DNA of 64,000 nt, taken from Karstenula rhodostoma CBS 690.94 (Eukaryota; Ascomycota; Dothideomycetes; Pleosporales; Didymosphaeriaceae). The position numbers and the translations under genes are program-made. The stretch is from assembly GCA_010093485.1 (NCBI GenBank), contig MU001492.1, forward strand, positions 2,527,122-2,591,121. Direction: 5' to 3'. The notes under the pieces were generated by a model. The model was not told the DNA's origin. It searched no databases and worked only from the letters and a program-made list of their open reading frames with translations. Below, in pieces: positions 33,878 through 44,539 of the stretch (its first letter is position 1; each line of letters starts with the position of its first letter).

Positions 33878-35563
33878 TCAAGACAAATAGACATCTGGTG
33901 GCTCGGGCATATTCGGAAACATCTTGAAGTCATCGCGGTAGCTCAACCCTTCCCCAGCCATATAAGCATCCCAGTACTCTTTCAGCTCATCTCCATACCT
34001 ATCTTTTCCAATCTGTCGAAACAACTCGTGCAGCTCAGAGTCAGGACGCCATCTCGCGACCCGCCACCAGAGTTGACGGCTGGCGCAGAAGTCCTCACCA
34101 TTCCACGAGTCGAAGGCTTTCACGCCGGGTTTTCTGTACGCCACGCCCCACGCAAGACCCGCGGGGTCTTCGTTCGAAAATTCGGTCACTTGAGTTGTGT
34201 CAAAGCCAGCGTACTCATCATGCTCGTCTTCCAGCGCCGAAAGATCGAAGATGAGGGGTGATCAAAGTGCAGCATCCTTCAGGGAAGGCATATTTACGAG
34301 GGCCTGGGCAAAAGCAGTAAGGAACGGTATTAATAGCTTTTCGTTGGGAGTAACGCGGAATTGAACGATCCGTCGCTGAAGATCCCAGTTCTCGTCCATA
34401 GACATAGCGTCGTCTTGTGTATCTTCATCAGTTGTAGTCAACGGTGGGTACATGTCGTTGGTGACGTCAAACCTCTCCACGGATCCCACACCAGGTAGCC
34501 CTTGGAAGTACCAGGAGCCTGAGGGTGCTGCGATATGGAACATGACATCGATGCTCTCGAGGTTGGGCCACGCAGGCGTGCTGCTGTCCCCGTCTGTCGG
34601 CCAGAATAGCGTTTCATATGCTGTAACGCAGAGTTTCATGCTGCGAAGCTGATAAGATAGTAGGCGGAGACTTGTACTAAATGGATCGAAGGCCGCTGGT
34701 TTGACAAGATTTGGAAGGCTTTGCCCTTGATCAATATAATCTGCCCGATCGAGAGGATAGAGGAAGTCTAATTCGACCCGGCGCAATGAAGCAAGAGCGC
34801 CCTCGAAGAGCGCTTTCCCAAAGTCGTGACGCGAATCTCGGCGAGGTCCTGCACAATCACGCGGGATATGTTGCAATCCCTCATTCTCGAAGTTACCATG
34901 CCATTCACCACCGCCTACCATGCATGTTAAAGAATGCAGATTTGGCAGCTTGTTCGAAATGTCAAGGAGGATACGATGGTCCAGCATTCGCAGGGCCGGG
35001 TCAGGACCATCTGAATAGAATATTTGGTCAGGGGTGACCACACTGAGATAATTTATTGAGGAGAGCTGAGGAAGTGTCGCTGATAAAAGTAGATGCACTC
35101 GCCAACTGACGAATGTGTGATGGAGGCAGAACTTTTCTTTGTTCACCGATCTTGTGGGTGTATAAATCGATAAATGGATTCTGCCTAGGTCGAAGGCGTT
35201 TCCCTGCCGAGTTTCAATTGCATCCACTGTTGAGAAGAGGAAGTTAATTTGACGAGTAAATTCTCGATCCAAAGACTCGAGCTCTTCAGCAGATTCCTGA
35301 CAATTGTCTTCATCGTCGTTTGAGTCGAATTCGGAGAAGCCGGTGCTGAAGTGTATATAGCGAAGGTAATTGAACCTGCGATCGCTGTAGACGTCTAGGA
35401 ATTTGTCGGCATTGCTTTCGGTCAACACGTAGCTCTCAAAGGCCGCAGAGTACCACTCGGCGGCATATTGGGAATGACGCGACAGGAACAACGTATTTCG
35501 GAGGTCTTGACGGCTGAGGTAACTGCTGATGCGGTCGACTAGCTCCTGTGGAAGCTTGTCCAT
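33878..35563 (-). pseudogene. F-box protein with in-frame stop before its C-terminal region
   Basis: The frame starts MDKLPQELVDRISSYLSRQDL, a canonical F-box, at 35563 and runs 433 codons to TGA at 34264-34262. The same frame stays open for another 127 codons to 33878. The extension looks like genuine protein (FDLSALEDEHDEYAGFDT, AGLAWGVAYRKPGVKAF, WWRVARWRPDSELHELF), and the WRVARWRPD-type end is what I associate with this large family of fungal F-box proteins. F-box proteins recruit substrates to SCF ubiquitin ligases. Without the extension, the product would still carry the F-box and the leucine-rich middle, so function could be partly retained. The alternative is that the stop is the true end and the extension is only conserved by chance, which I think less likely. 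Confidence 0.65.
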
Positions 35564-36050
35564 GGTGTAACAAGCCTTGTGCGAATGTACGCCTGTTTGA
35601 AATTCGTACTGGTTTCAAAAGCCAAAGTCCACTATAGCGGCTGTATCGAGGACTACAAGAGATCCTGCATTAAAAGCGTAAATGAAACAGTCGCACTAGG
35701 TTGTGCAGCGGATTCAAAGGTGTGGATGGAGGGGTCAGCGGTCAGCACGTACTGTGGGCCAGCTTTTGGTGAACACGCTGTATACGATGAGGCTTATTAG
35801 ATCCAACAGCAACGTCGATCCCCATGGAGACTAGCCGCTCATAATCTCGGGTTGTGAATGTGTGAGTCCGCTCTTGCACACGTGTCGCTAAGAAGGGCAA
35901 TCTATGAAGCGAACGCCGGGCTCTGCCTGTGCCGCATTACGTCCCCACACAAGATCTTGGCCTACTTGTTGTCTCCCCCTCCAGTCCCCGTACCCCAGCC
36001 ACAACCCTCTGATACACCGCTCTTTCCACAAACCCACACTTCTTGTATCT
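35564..36050. other. Intergenic region, no gene seen
   Basis: About 0.49 kb between the F-box gene's start and the 3' end of the kinase-ankyrin pseudogene. Nothing recognisable. Confidence 0.5.
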
Positions 36051-38381
36051 TTAAACAGTCTTCTGCGCCGTATGAACGTCTGCACCACTTTCCACTAACA
36101 AACGAGCCATTTCGAGTGGTCCCAGCTCCATCGCCAGCTGCACCACTCTCCCGCAAGTGAAATTTATGTTTTTGTCGTAGCCAGGCTTGAGATTGTGGTA
36201 TTCAGCATTGACATCTGCCCCTTGTGCAGCAAGTAACCGTGCGATTTCCAGATTACCATGTTGAACCGCCCGCACGAGCGGCGGTGTGAAATCCAACCCG
36301 TCATCAGAGCATTGGCCTTCGCCTTGAAAGTGAGGTTTTTTATCGCCAGGAGGGTCGGAGTCGTGGAAGTTGCAAGACGCGCCGTTGGTCAGGAGGATAG
36401 TGGTGATTGGGACGTTCTGCTGTTCTACGGCTAGCGCTAGGGCATGGGTGGTTGCTGCGCGGTCAAGTGGCTGGGTGCTTCGGGTTAGAAACGCGAGCAC
36501 AAGATCAGATTTGTTCCGCATGACGGCGTATTGTAAGGGCGTTCTGAGAAGACCCTTGACGGAGAGGGGAGTGTTGAGGTCGAGGCCATGGTCTAGGAGG
36601 TTGAAGATTGCGAGGTCGTACTCGTTGTTCATGGCGGCCTGGAGCGCATCGAGCTTTTGCGTTTCGGTCGGTAGTGAGGGTGTATTTAGGTTCGAGAGAT
36701 CATGAACACTTGCTTTTCTAGAGTTGTATGACGTTCGGATAGGCACTCGAGCTTCTTCGTTCGTAACTTGATTGACAAATCGAAATTCTTGAGCTGCATC
36801 CAACCACACCAGCTTCCATTCATCGTTGCTTTTGTCTGTAGCATCGGCGCGTTCCGGTGTAACATTCCTACGAGACATTTTCAACAAGGAGTCCGGATCG
36901 ATCCATCCAGCGAATTGTTCTCGGAACCACTCTTCATGCGACGGGGGCGGTTTCCAAGGATAAGTGAGACCATAGTGCTTGTATGCTCCTGCTGTACATT
37001 CAGGCTGGAATGGGGGCGTGGGATCCCGCTGAAGTAGCCTTTGCCACTCGACTTCGGCAAAGAAAGCATGAAGTCTGGGAATATCTTATTTGATTCCCAG
37101 GGACACATCACGGTCTGTAGCTTCAATCTTTATACTCGACAAGGCGAAAGTGAGGATTAAGATCCAAAGAAGTGGCCAGAATACCCACCTCCAGAGCTTC
37201 TCGTCTAAGAGGAAGACACGATTCGAGTCATCGGGCAGGGGAATATCAGCTACGAGGCCGTCAACTCGTGGACATTTGGAATTCTTCTATTCGAAATGCT
37301 TACCGGACTGCCGCCGTTTTACGGCGAAGATCCTAAAGCGATAAGTCGTAACATTCTTAAGCAAGAGATTCATTTTCCAACGTCAATGACTCCTTCTGCC
37401 AAGGTCATTTTGAAGCAGCTTCTAGAACCCAGACCCGAGAGACGGCTAGCAGTGCACGGGGCCGCAAAGATCAAAGCTCAACCAGAAGACATCATCTAGA
37501 GACTCATGTAGATATTCCAAAGCACACAGAAGCTCAGCGGCATAAAACCTAGCGCTGGCCTCATCAAAGCGCCCTACCCTTTGAAGATGGTGGAAGACGT
37601 GTCCACCGTTCATGCACGGTGCGAACAAATCCAATCGGTTCGTTGATTCGCATGTGAAGACGAGCGGTGCAATGAACGGGTGCTTGATCTTGTATGCATT
37701 TCTGGAAAGATGAAAAGTTTCATCTTTTTTCAAAGCCTTTCTTGCCCATGATGGTCGACTTACGCCATCATTACGTTGCTCCTTGATTTGAATGATGTGT
37801 TCCGAGGCGTGAAGGATCCTAAGATCGGAATGTTCTACAAGTATCTCATGTTCCATAGGCACATACTCTAGACTGAGACAAATCCTTCCGGTTCCACGTT
37901 GCATGTGGAACCACTGCGGACCCCAACTTACCAACTCATCGAAGGGATGCATAGCAGTGACACCTAAGAACACAGGCTGTGACCCGAGGGGAGGCCTCAG
38001 ATGTTCCAGATAAACGGATATCTCCAACTTGGCACCCCGTGTAATGCGAAAGCTGCACGTGATGCCCTGTGCATGGCCCCAGTGTGGATTTCCGGGTGTT
38101 CGCGTGACGTTACAATGTGATCTGGCTGATAATTGCGCCCTATCGTAATCCAGAATGGCTCTATAAGAGTACCGATCGAAATTTGATTGATCGATACTCT
38201 CGGCACCTTTCCATAGTCGCTGGTACTCCGTTGGCGTAGAAATGCCTTGAGCATCATGTATGGTTACATTCAAGAGGCCGCGTGGGCTGTCAGTGTGACT
38301 CAAGAGCCTAGCTGGAGGTGCGGGCTCGGTGGACGGAGAGGTTGATGCGTTGGTAGTTGCTGTACTCCTTAAATCCTTCAA
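36051..38381 (-). pseudogene. AGC-kinase-like/ankyrin fusion gene split by an internal inversion
   Basis: Reading the minus strand from 38381: a C2-like region (GLLNVTIHDAQGIS), a kinase N-lobe (KIKHPFIAPLVF, NGGHVFHHLQRVGRFDEA, ARFYAAELLCALEYLH), then a break at 37479. The expected C-lobe is present but on the plus strand (37071-37478): NILFDSQGHI, FGILLFEMLTGLPPFYGED, AVHGAAKIKA. The minus strand resumes at 37070 with HAFFAEVEWQRLLQRDPTPPF, the AGC C-terminal extension, followed by WKLVWLDAAQEFRFVNQ and ankyrin repeats (LVRAVQHGNLEIARLLAAQGA). Flipping the 408-bp segment restores one phase over 777 codons except for two TAA codons inside the segment. Kinase motifs are degraded: no glycine loop, no HRD, SFN instead of DFG. 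No ATG is seen at the 5' end, so an upstream exon is probably missing. It was probably a pseudokinase even before the inversion. Confidence 0.85.
37071..37478 (+). other. 408-bp inverted segment carrying the kinase C-lobe
   Basis: The plus strand here encodes the part of the AGC kinase that is missing between 37479 and 37070 on the minus strand. Its first codons, KSGNILFDSQGH, match the family's LKPENILLDxxGH region. Its last, AVHGAAKIKA, are completed by HAFF on the opposite strand. The length is a multiple of three, and both joins keep codon phase. A two-base CA/TG microhomology at the ends leaves the breakpoints uncertain by 2 bp. Confidence 0.85.
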
Positions 38382-39061
38382 CTCTATAAGAGCACTTTAG
38401 CTACTAGACACACATATGGCACGATGACGGCTAGTTGATAGTAAAGCTCTGCTGAATCTAATATAATCGCTATACATACTTTCGCGTGCTAATTTCCATC
38501 CCTGTTTTTTCATAATAGCGTCTAGCTAGATTCTGACATCAATTCCGATCCTTAGATATTGGTGAAAAGCCCAGTGTTCTGCAATGCGTGTTTGGGCGAT
38601 GGGATAAGGAAGATACGTTGCGTGATCCACAACATGCAAAAGGCGTCAGCGGCTTATTTCCAAGGCGCACAGACCAAATCACACAAGCGGCCACGTCACT
38701 ACGTGGGTAGTCACCCACGAATCACGTGCACGGGTGGCTGCAGATGCACGTGCCTACGTGCCGTTGGGTCGATGTGGTTATGCGGCGTTTCGCGCACGTG
38801 CTTGGAAGGAGCGGTGTGTCAATGTTTTGATTAACGAGTGGTAGATTGACAAGAGCAGCGGCCACGTCCCAAGCATGGTAGGGCAAATTGATAGGAAGGT
38901 CACAAAGGTTCCCTTCACAAGCACTTGAGGGAATGAAGACCACAGCACATAGCACAACGCGACAAATCGAAGTGGAAATGTCCAAAGACAGAATATATCT
39001 ATATTATCCTCAACGAAGTCGCTTGGTGCGCAAGTGAAATGACACCAGGGGCGTGTGCCGA
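38382..39061. promoter_or_regulatory. Intergenic region with clustered CACGTG palindromes
   Basis: About 0.68 kb upstream of the kinase pseudogene. Perfect CACGTG palindromes occur at 38723-38728, 38747-38752 and 38795-38800, with more ACGTG half-sites at about 38690-38760. CACGTG is the E-box core bound by many fungal bHLH factors. No gene is recognisable in the stretch, and which gene the sites would serve is unknown. Confidence 0.5.
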
Positions 39062-39370
39062 TTAAATTTTGTTCCAATGCTCTGGAAAATATACCGGATG
39101 CGTGATATTCTGCTTTCCGTGGACTTTCCGGAATTCTTCGATCTCCTCGGGCGTATACGAAGGCATGTATGTCGCTTTGGACATTGCTCCCTTTTTATCA
39201 AAGACCGCAAAGACCTGCACCGGCACATGAAATCTTCGACCCGCCAGCTGATACAATTGCCCGCTCAATGCAGCCTGCCTTGATGATAAACGGAAGGTTG
39301 AACCAAACATGTGTGGAGGTCGTCTCGTCTGCATTACCCCAATCCCATCTTGTCGACGCGCCGCAGCCAT
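39062..39370 (-). CDS. Hypothetical small protein (possibly a fragment)
   Basis: The minus-strand frame ends in a stop at 39062. I chose the internal start MAAARRQDGIG at 39370 (102 residues) because the frame upstream of it (open to 39505) overlaps the transporter relic on the other strand. The translation has protein character (HMFGSTFRLSSRQAALSG, YQLAGRRFHVPVQVFAVFD, YMPSYTPEEIEEFRK, HPVYFPEHWNKI). I do not recognise the family, and no motif or membrane segment stands out. It may be an intact small gene or the 3' part of a longer one. Confidence 0.4.
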   Translation of the reverse strand: MAAARRQDGIGVMQTRRPPHMFGSTFRLSSRQAALSGQLYQLAGRRFHVPVQVFAVFDKKGAMSKATYMPSYTPEEIEEFRKVHGKQNITHPVYFPEHWNKI

Positions 39371-39444
39371 TCTCCAATAGTCGTAGGCGGAATAGCTATA
39401 CCTATCAGGTCTACGGATGAACAGCGCACGTGTGATCCCATTAG

Positions 39445-39753
39445 ATGCTACCAATCGTCGGCCTCGCCATCTGCGGACTTTTGGTAGTAGCCACTCTAAT
39501 CTCACCCTTAAGCTACCTCGTCAATGCTTTCTGCATCTATGCAACATTGGAAATCGCGGCCATCATCACGCTGCGATGCGTTACAGGTGTAGCTCTACCT
39601 TTAGCTGGACCAGCTCTCTTTGCGAAGCTGGGGCCTGGCTGAGGAACAACACTTTTGGCTCTAACCGCTTTGGCATTCATTCTAACCGCAATTGCAATCA
39701 TGCGAGTCGGGGAGCGGATTCGTCACAGTTCGGAATTGAAGGTAATTTTCTAG
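39445..39753 (+). pseudogene. C-terminal relic of an MFS transporter with an in-frame stop
   Basis: About 103 codons covering the last three membrane spans of a DHA1-type major facilitator: LPIVGLAICGLLVVATLI, YLVNAFCIYATLEIAAIITL, VALPLAGPALFAKLGPG, a TGA at 39640-39642, then GTTLLALTALAFILTAIAI and the typical end MRVGERIRHSSELK. The stop stands where this family has Trp (LGxGWGxxLLA), so TGG to TGA is the simplest change. Nothing upstream encodes the other nine spans, so the 5' part is lost. It may be the remains of an exporter gene. Confidence 0.75.
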
Positions 39754-40176
39754 TGGGAGTGCAAAGTCTACCTTTATGATAGTCCCGAAAGTTGTCGATA
39801 CAAGGTCACGACGGAGGGGGCTTAGAGCCTTAGCACAGAGTGACTGCGTCATCCACGGCGGTACAGCTGAGATATACATCGACCCTCCCCCCACAGCATA
39901 CTCCCATCGTCTTTTTTCAAATACCAGCGGTGGCGAGCAGCGGGCTAGGATTGTCCTTGTTGCAATTCGCGGTCAGAAGGATATTCTGCCGCGATCCATA
40001 TTTCTTGAGGGGAGGTGCTCGCGCGAGGCCAAGGGTAGAAGCTGTCTCTATGCCCTTAGTAAGAGCTGGACGTGGTCGAGGAGCGAAGGAAGGTAATGAT
40101 CAGTGAACATCTCGCATTGAACATAGTACAGGCAACCCACCAAAAGCCTTGTTGCTAGTGGGTGCGAAATACAGTC
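39754..40176. other. Unassigned stretch between transporter relic and rhodopsin-domain gene
   Basis: About 0.42 kb. Two plus-strand frames are open for about 90-105 codons but have no recognisable domain. Possibly further decayed sequence. Confidence 0.4.
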
Positions 40177-41386
40177 TCAACTAGTGGTCCTGCTAAGATT
40201 TACGAGTGGAGTCTCTGGCTCGTCTAACCTCTCAAAGTCTCCTCCCCTTACTCTACTGTGTGGGCCTCCCCGTCTATTCCAATCATTCAACTGTAGACTA
40301 TCACCGCTGATGTCCTTGGAAGGAGCTTTCGTATCCAACATGGTAGATTTGAACAGTTTCTTGAATGCAGGCGGCATTACGGGGAGGTTCGCGTTGATTA
40401 TCCCGAGTAGCGGCACGATGGCGGAGAAGATGCCTATCTGTGCAAGATTGTAGGTCGCATCCGACAGATCAAGTTCGTTCATAAACTTGATGCGCACGGC
40501 AGTGATGGATATGATACTAGAATTTGGTTAGCAGGCGAATGGAAAGGGACCACGCGATCCTTGGAAAACGTACATGAAGCCAATAGCAAAGATCGCCATG
40601 AGCGCAATTTTCCGCGCCATGGGCATTTGCAGATTCCACAAGACCGGCATTGGTAGGAGAATGACAATCACGTCTATGATCAGATCGGACGTTGCGCAAC
40701 CCGAGTAAAAGGCACTGCTGCTCCCGCAAGTTCCCGGCGTGCTAGCATACCACAGCTTCTGGGGGGGAACGCAGAAAAGTGCCGTCGCAAAGAACGCACC
40801 AATCCAGAAGAGACCGCAAAGACCCATGACAATGTACGCGGCGCGAACGAACGCAGGTTGGCGAAAAATACGGATGTAAAAGTGGAGGATTGAGACCTTG
40901 ATGACGGTAACAAGCGTCACCCACAAGAGATCATCTGCGTATAAGAGCTGGAAATCCTGATAGTTAGCTTACTGAAGGAAGTTGAGAAAAGAAAAGGAAC
41001 GGAAGTATACGGGATCTATGCTCACCTGTCTGAATTTGATGAAGATCTCTGGTCCACCCACTTCTAGCACATGGGTCGCCCGAAGCCCAAGGCCTGTCCA
41101 CATTATGAGCATCATCTCAACAGCATATCTCCCGCTCATCAGAACCTAGGATGGACAAGGTTAGTTGGAAGTTGCAAAGAGAGGCCGTCGCCTCGTTGCG
41201 CACACACAGACTCACTGTGGCCACGATGATCAAATAGTCGTTGAGCTGAAACTGCACACGCTGCAGTTGGCGCGACCATAGTCGAAAGCCGAGCGTAATG
41301 TAGACCACAGTGAGGAGGATGGTCTCGACGATCAAGTCTGTCTTGCCGGCCTCGTTGTGCTTGAGAGAATGCACAAGAGTCCCCAT
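40177..41386 (-). CDS. Rhodopsin-domain integral membrane protein (SAT4/PTH11-like family without CFEM)
   Basis: Four exons on the minus strand: 41386-41216, 41145-41026, 40956-40574 and 40516-40177, adding to 338 codons (337 residues). Hydrophobic segments are spaced as in the seven-span fungal rhodopsin domain: LIVETILLTVVYITLGF, DYLIIVATVLMSGRYAVE, VTLVTVIKVSILHFYIRIF, YIVMGLCGLFWIGAFFATAL, IDVIVILLPMPVLWNLQMP and IALMAIFAIGF into IISITAVRI. The YIRIF and LPMPVLWNLQMP stretches are family signatures. These are plasma-membrane proteins of mostly unknown function, some needed in plant infection. The N-terminus is short, with no CFEM domain. It lies next to the biosynthetic cluster but need not belong to it. 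Confidence 0.87.
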
Positions 41387-42381
41387 GACGATGGATTGTC
41401 AGCTGTGGCTGTTGTCGGTCGAAGCTATCTTCTGAACAGAAAGATTGAGCCGAGCTGAAGGAGGCGTCAGTTCCGGCGAGGCTCACCTCGTAAAGCCTTA
41501 TGTGTCGGAGAAATTTTTTGAAGTTCCATGTCACTGTGTGAGTAAGATTACTACCCGGACGAGATAGGTATTCTCTGAGAGATGCGCATGAGCTTTCATG
41601 GCCGTGATGTCCGCTCGGTGTTCGAAATCAGAGAAAAGCTGGCTGTGCACGCAGGCCCAGGATCCTGTGCATGGATGGATCCCAGCTGGGAAAATGGTAT
41701 GAAAACTCCATGCGGGGCGTTCGGACTCCAGAGAAATACCTACGCAGTAAGCTGACAGGGCTGATGGTTGTTCAGCTGGAGACCAACACCCAACAAAAGA
41801 GGCACGCTCTTCCCCGACCTTCCCGTTTCTCTAGCGCGCTAGGCGGGGTATTCACGCCCCGTAATTATGGACCGCTGCGTCGGGCCGCTCCTAGCCTTCC
41901 CGTTCGCCAGGGCCCTCCAGGGGTGAGCCGCTCCACCACACCCTCCGTCCGGGAATCAGCGGTCTTTGTGGCAATAGGCTTGGTAATGTAACAAGACTTG
42001 GCCGGACTTCGGTCTTGTAAACGCGGCCTTCTTTGGGCCTATTCCACACGCAATAGGCAGTGCTGTGAAGGACCTACTGCGCATATCAGGGCCTTGCGCT
42101 TGTGGTAAACTTGTGCGGTGATGCCAGCTTCCCAGGTATCACACGATAGATTGTTGATTCTTCGCGCGCTTTTGCAAGCCGCGGCGAAACGCAGTGCAGG
42201 AACTCGTTGGGGTGCCGAATCACACAATCACAGGTCCAAAAACAAGGTTCACACATTCTAGACGCAACAATGATTGTGTTATGGCTAATAAGCCATCATG
42301 CAAAGGACACGGACTAATTAACTCCTCCAATCACACATAACTACCCCCATCAAATCTAAAGCAGCAAGCCCATGCCGCCGT
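41387..42381. other. Intergenic stretch with a repeat relic at the cluster border
   Basis: About 1 kb between the rhodopsin-domain gene's start and the 3' end of the oxidase gene. It is mosaic in composition, with a GC-rich patch at 41800-42060, and contains one copy (42145-42218) of a relic that recurs at 48631. No intact gene. Confidence 0.5.
42145..42218 (+). repeat. Dispersed 75-bp relic, copy A
   Basis: About 80% identical by eye to 48631-48705 in the same orientation. The best block is TGCAAGCCGCGGC followed by AAACGCA. Most differences are C/T or G/A. It marks the left side of the FAD oxidase, P450 and methyltransferase genes. Confidence 0.75.
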
Positions 42382-44064
42382 CTAAGCTATTGGAGCATAG
42401 AAGCTGAATTTGCGTTTGGGATCGTACTTGTCCTTGAGCTGGCGGAGCTTGTCTTGACGCCACTTCTCAGAGCCGTACCAGTTTTTAACGGTCTCTTCGC
42501 CAAATGCGTAGTTGACATAGGTATCAAGCTCTTTCATCCCGCTCGCTTTGAATAGAATTTGTCGTAGTTTTTCGCCCAGTTCTTTAGCTTGCTTCTCGAG
42601 CTTGTCTCCGTTCCACTTGTAGATGATTAGTGGGGCTACTAGGAGATGATTGTCGCGGAATGGATAAGCAGTAGAGTCGCTTGGTATGGCTTGCACTCCT
42701 TGGAGTGGGTAACCCTCGAACAAGAAGAGAGAGCCGTTCAAGGCGGGTATTTGGCGTAGAGTTGATGAGAAAAGGTCGTAGACTTCGCGCTGCGCCTTTG
42801 TGTTGTACGTTTTGAGATCGATTGGAAAACGGGTGTTGACGAGTCCAGATTTCTGGCAGGGGGGTGAGGTGAGGGCGTTACCCGTCCATTCGGGGATCTG
42901 GGTGTAGTCTCCCGCGCCGGCTTGAGATACGACAGGACCAAGGGCAGTGAAAGGCGCTGTATACTTTTCATCGACGACGTCTGCGCCCTCTTGAAGAATG
43001 AAGAACATGATGACAGGCTGCGACTTGTAAGCAATGTAGCAATGCCATTTCAAGCTGTGCACTTACGTTCTTGGGATCGATATCAGGGCTGTTGAAAAAG
43101 AACGAGTACTCCATAATGTTCACTGGCTGGTTCCCATTCTTCAACAGGTGATCGTTGATAGCCCCGTAGAGACCTTCGACGTCCTTTCCTGTAAAGATGA
43201 AGCTCTGATACGCCCAATTGGGGTATTTAACGTCATAGATCTTCGACGTAACCGAAGTGACGATGCCAAAGTTATGGCCAGCACCTTGCATAGCCCACCA
43301 TAGGTCAGAGGTACGGTCAATCGTATTGATGGACCCATCAGCGCGCACGAGATTCATCGAGACAAACTGGTCAGAGATGAGGCCATAGCGACCCTGTAAG
43401 AAACCATGGCCGCCGCCCAGGCCAGGCCCGAGAATGCTGACGCACTCACAACCTCCAGTCACTACAAGTAGCATGTTTGGTTAGCTTCCCGCGTATAGTG
43501 AACTGTAAGGGACTTACCAGTTTGCTTCCCTGCACGCCAAAGCGTATCTGTCACACTCTTTGCCAAGACACCGCCTCCCAGGGTTACAGTCTTGCCATCC
43601 TTCGCAATGGCAACCTTGTTCAGGCTTCGCATCCAAATCTCAATACCATTCTTTACCCCTCCGACTGTTGTGATCGCTCCGTGGCCGCCGTTGACTGCAA
43701 TGAATGGAATACCGCGCTCATTTGCGTATTTGACCGTTTCAGCAACATCGTTCTCTGTTGCTGGCTCAACTGTGATGGTAACGTTTGGCGCATCCAGGGT
43801 AGACCACCGAGTTGTGGACAAATTGAACTCGTTTGAGCCTGGCAAGTAGATATGGGCACCGCTCGAAAGTCGATTAGCTAGGCCGGAAACTGAGTCTCGT
43901 TGACAGAAACGATTGAGAAGCGTATCGTGGGCGCTTGCCGGAAGACTGCTGCAGAAGGAACCCATTGCCCAACCTGCAAGTCCGATGGCGACCTCCATTT
44001 TAAACCGACCTGGTGAGGAGCGGCGCTGAGGGAGAAGGAACGCGGAGAAAGATGCTCTGTCCAT
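42382..44064 (-). CDS. FAD-linked oxidase (berberine-bridge type), solanapyrone-synthase-like
   Basis: Three exons on the minus strand: 44064-43518, 43461-43067 and 43017-42382, adding to 526 codons (525 residues). The FAD-binding PP-loop reads FIAVNGGHGAITT, with His128 the likely covalent FAD attachment site. It is followed by VTLGGGVLAKSV and GLGGGHGFLQGRYGL. The C-terminal substrate domain ends YDPKRKFSFYAPIA, the usual BBE-like ending. A hydrophobic stretch after Met23 (VAIGLAGWAMGSFC) suggests a signal peptide if translation starts at either Met1 or Met23. Family knowledge: such oxidases oxidise alcohols and some, like Sol5, also control a Diels-Alder cyclisation. It is divergent to the P450, sharing a 475-bp promoter region, which supports co-regulation within the cluster. 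Confidence 0.87.
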
Positions 44065-44539
44065 AGTGAAACAATCGTCAGCCTGTGCCGCAAATTGACG
44101 TCTGTGCGACTATTGAAGCCCACCGCCGTGGAATAGGTATATATATATATACGATAATGTCACTAACCTTTGTTCTTTGCGCCACGGGCGTGCCTAGCGT
44201 AAAGAGTCCCACGAGTCGTGGTGTCGGCACGGCTCGCTTGTACAGTGAACCACGAGGTAAATACGACAGAGTGGCGCATCCTTTGAAGTCTTCGCCGTAG
44301 CAGACGCCCGCCCCGCCACCCCTGCCACGCGATGTCCGTCGCATCCCGGGCTGACTGAGATATGCAAGGCAGGGGCACGGCTCGGTCTTGGCACACCACG
44401 AGGAAAGCTGGTCCTCTCGTAAAACCACGCTATACTCCATTTAGACTATGTTCCTGAGGCGTATGCTCAGACTATATGCAAGGCCATAGCTCGGGTTGCA
44501 CAGTACGCCCAATCCTTTCCATTCCTCGTCGGATCCAAC
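44065..44539. promoter_or_regulatory. Bidirectional promoter region, FAD oxidase / P450
   Basis: A 475-bp gap between outward-facing starts of two cluster genes. A TA-alternating run near 44139-44154 could serve as a TATA-like element for the oxidase gene about 80 bp away. I see no repeated palindrome that would identify a cluster regulator. Confidence 0.55.
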
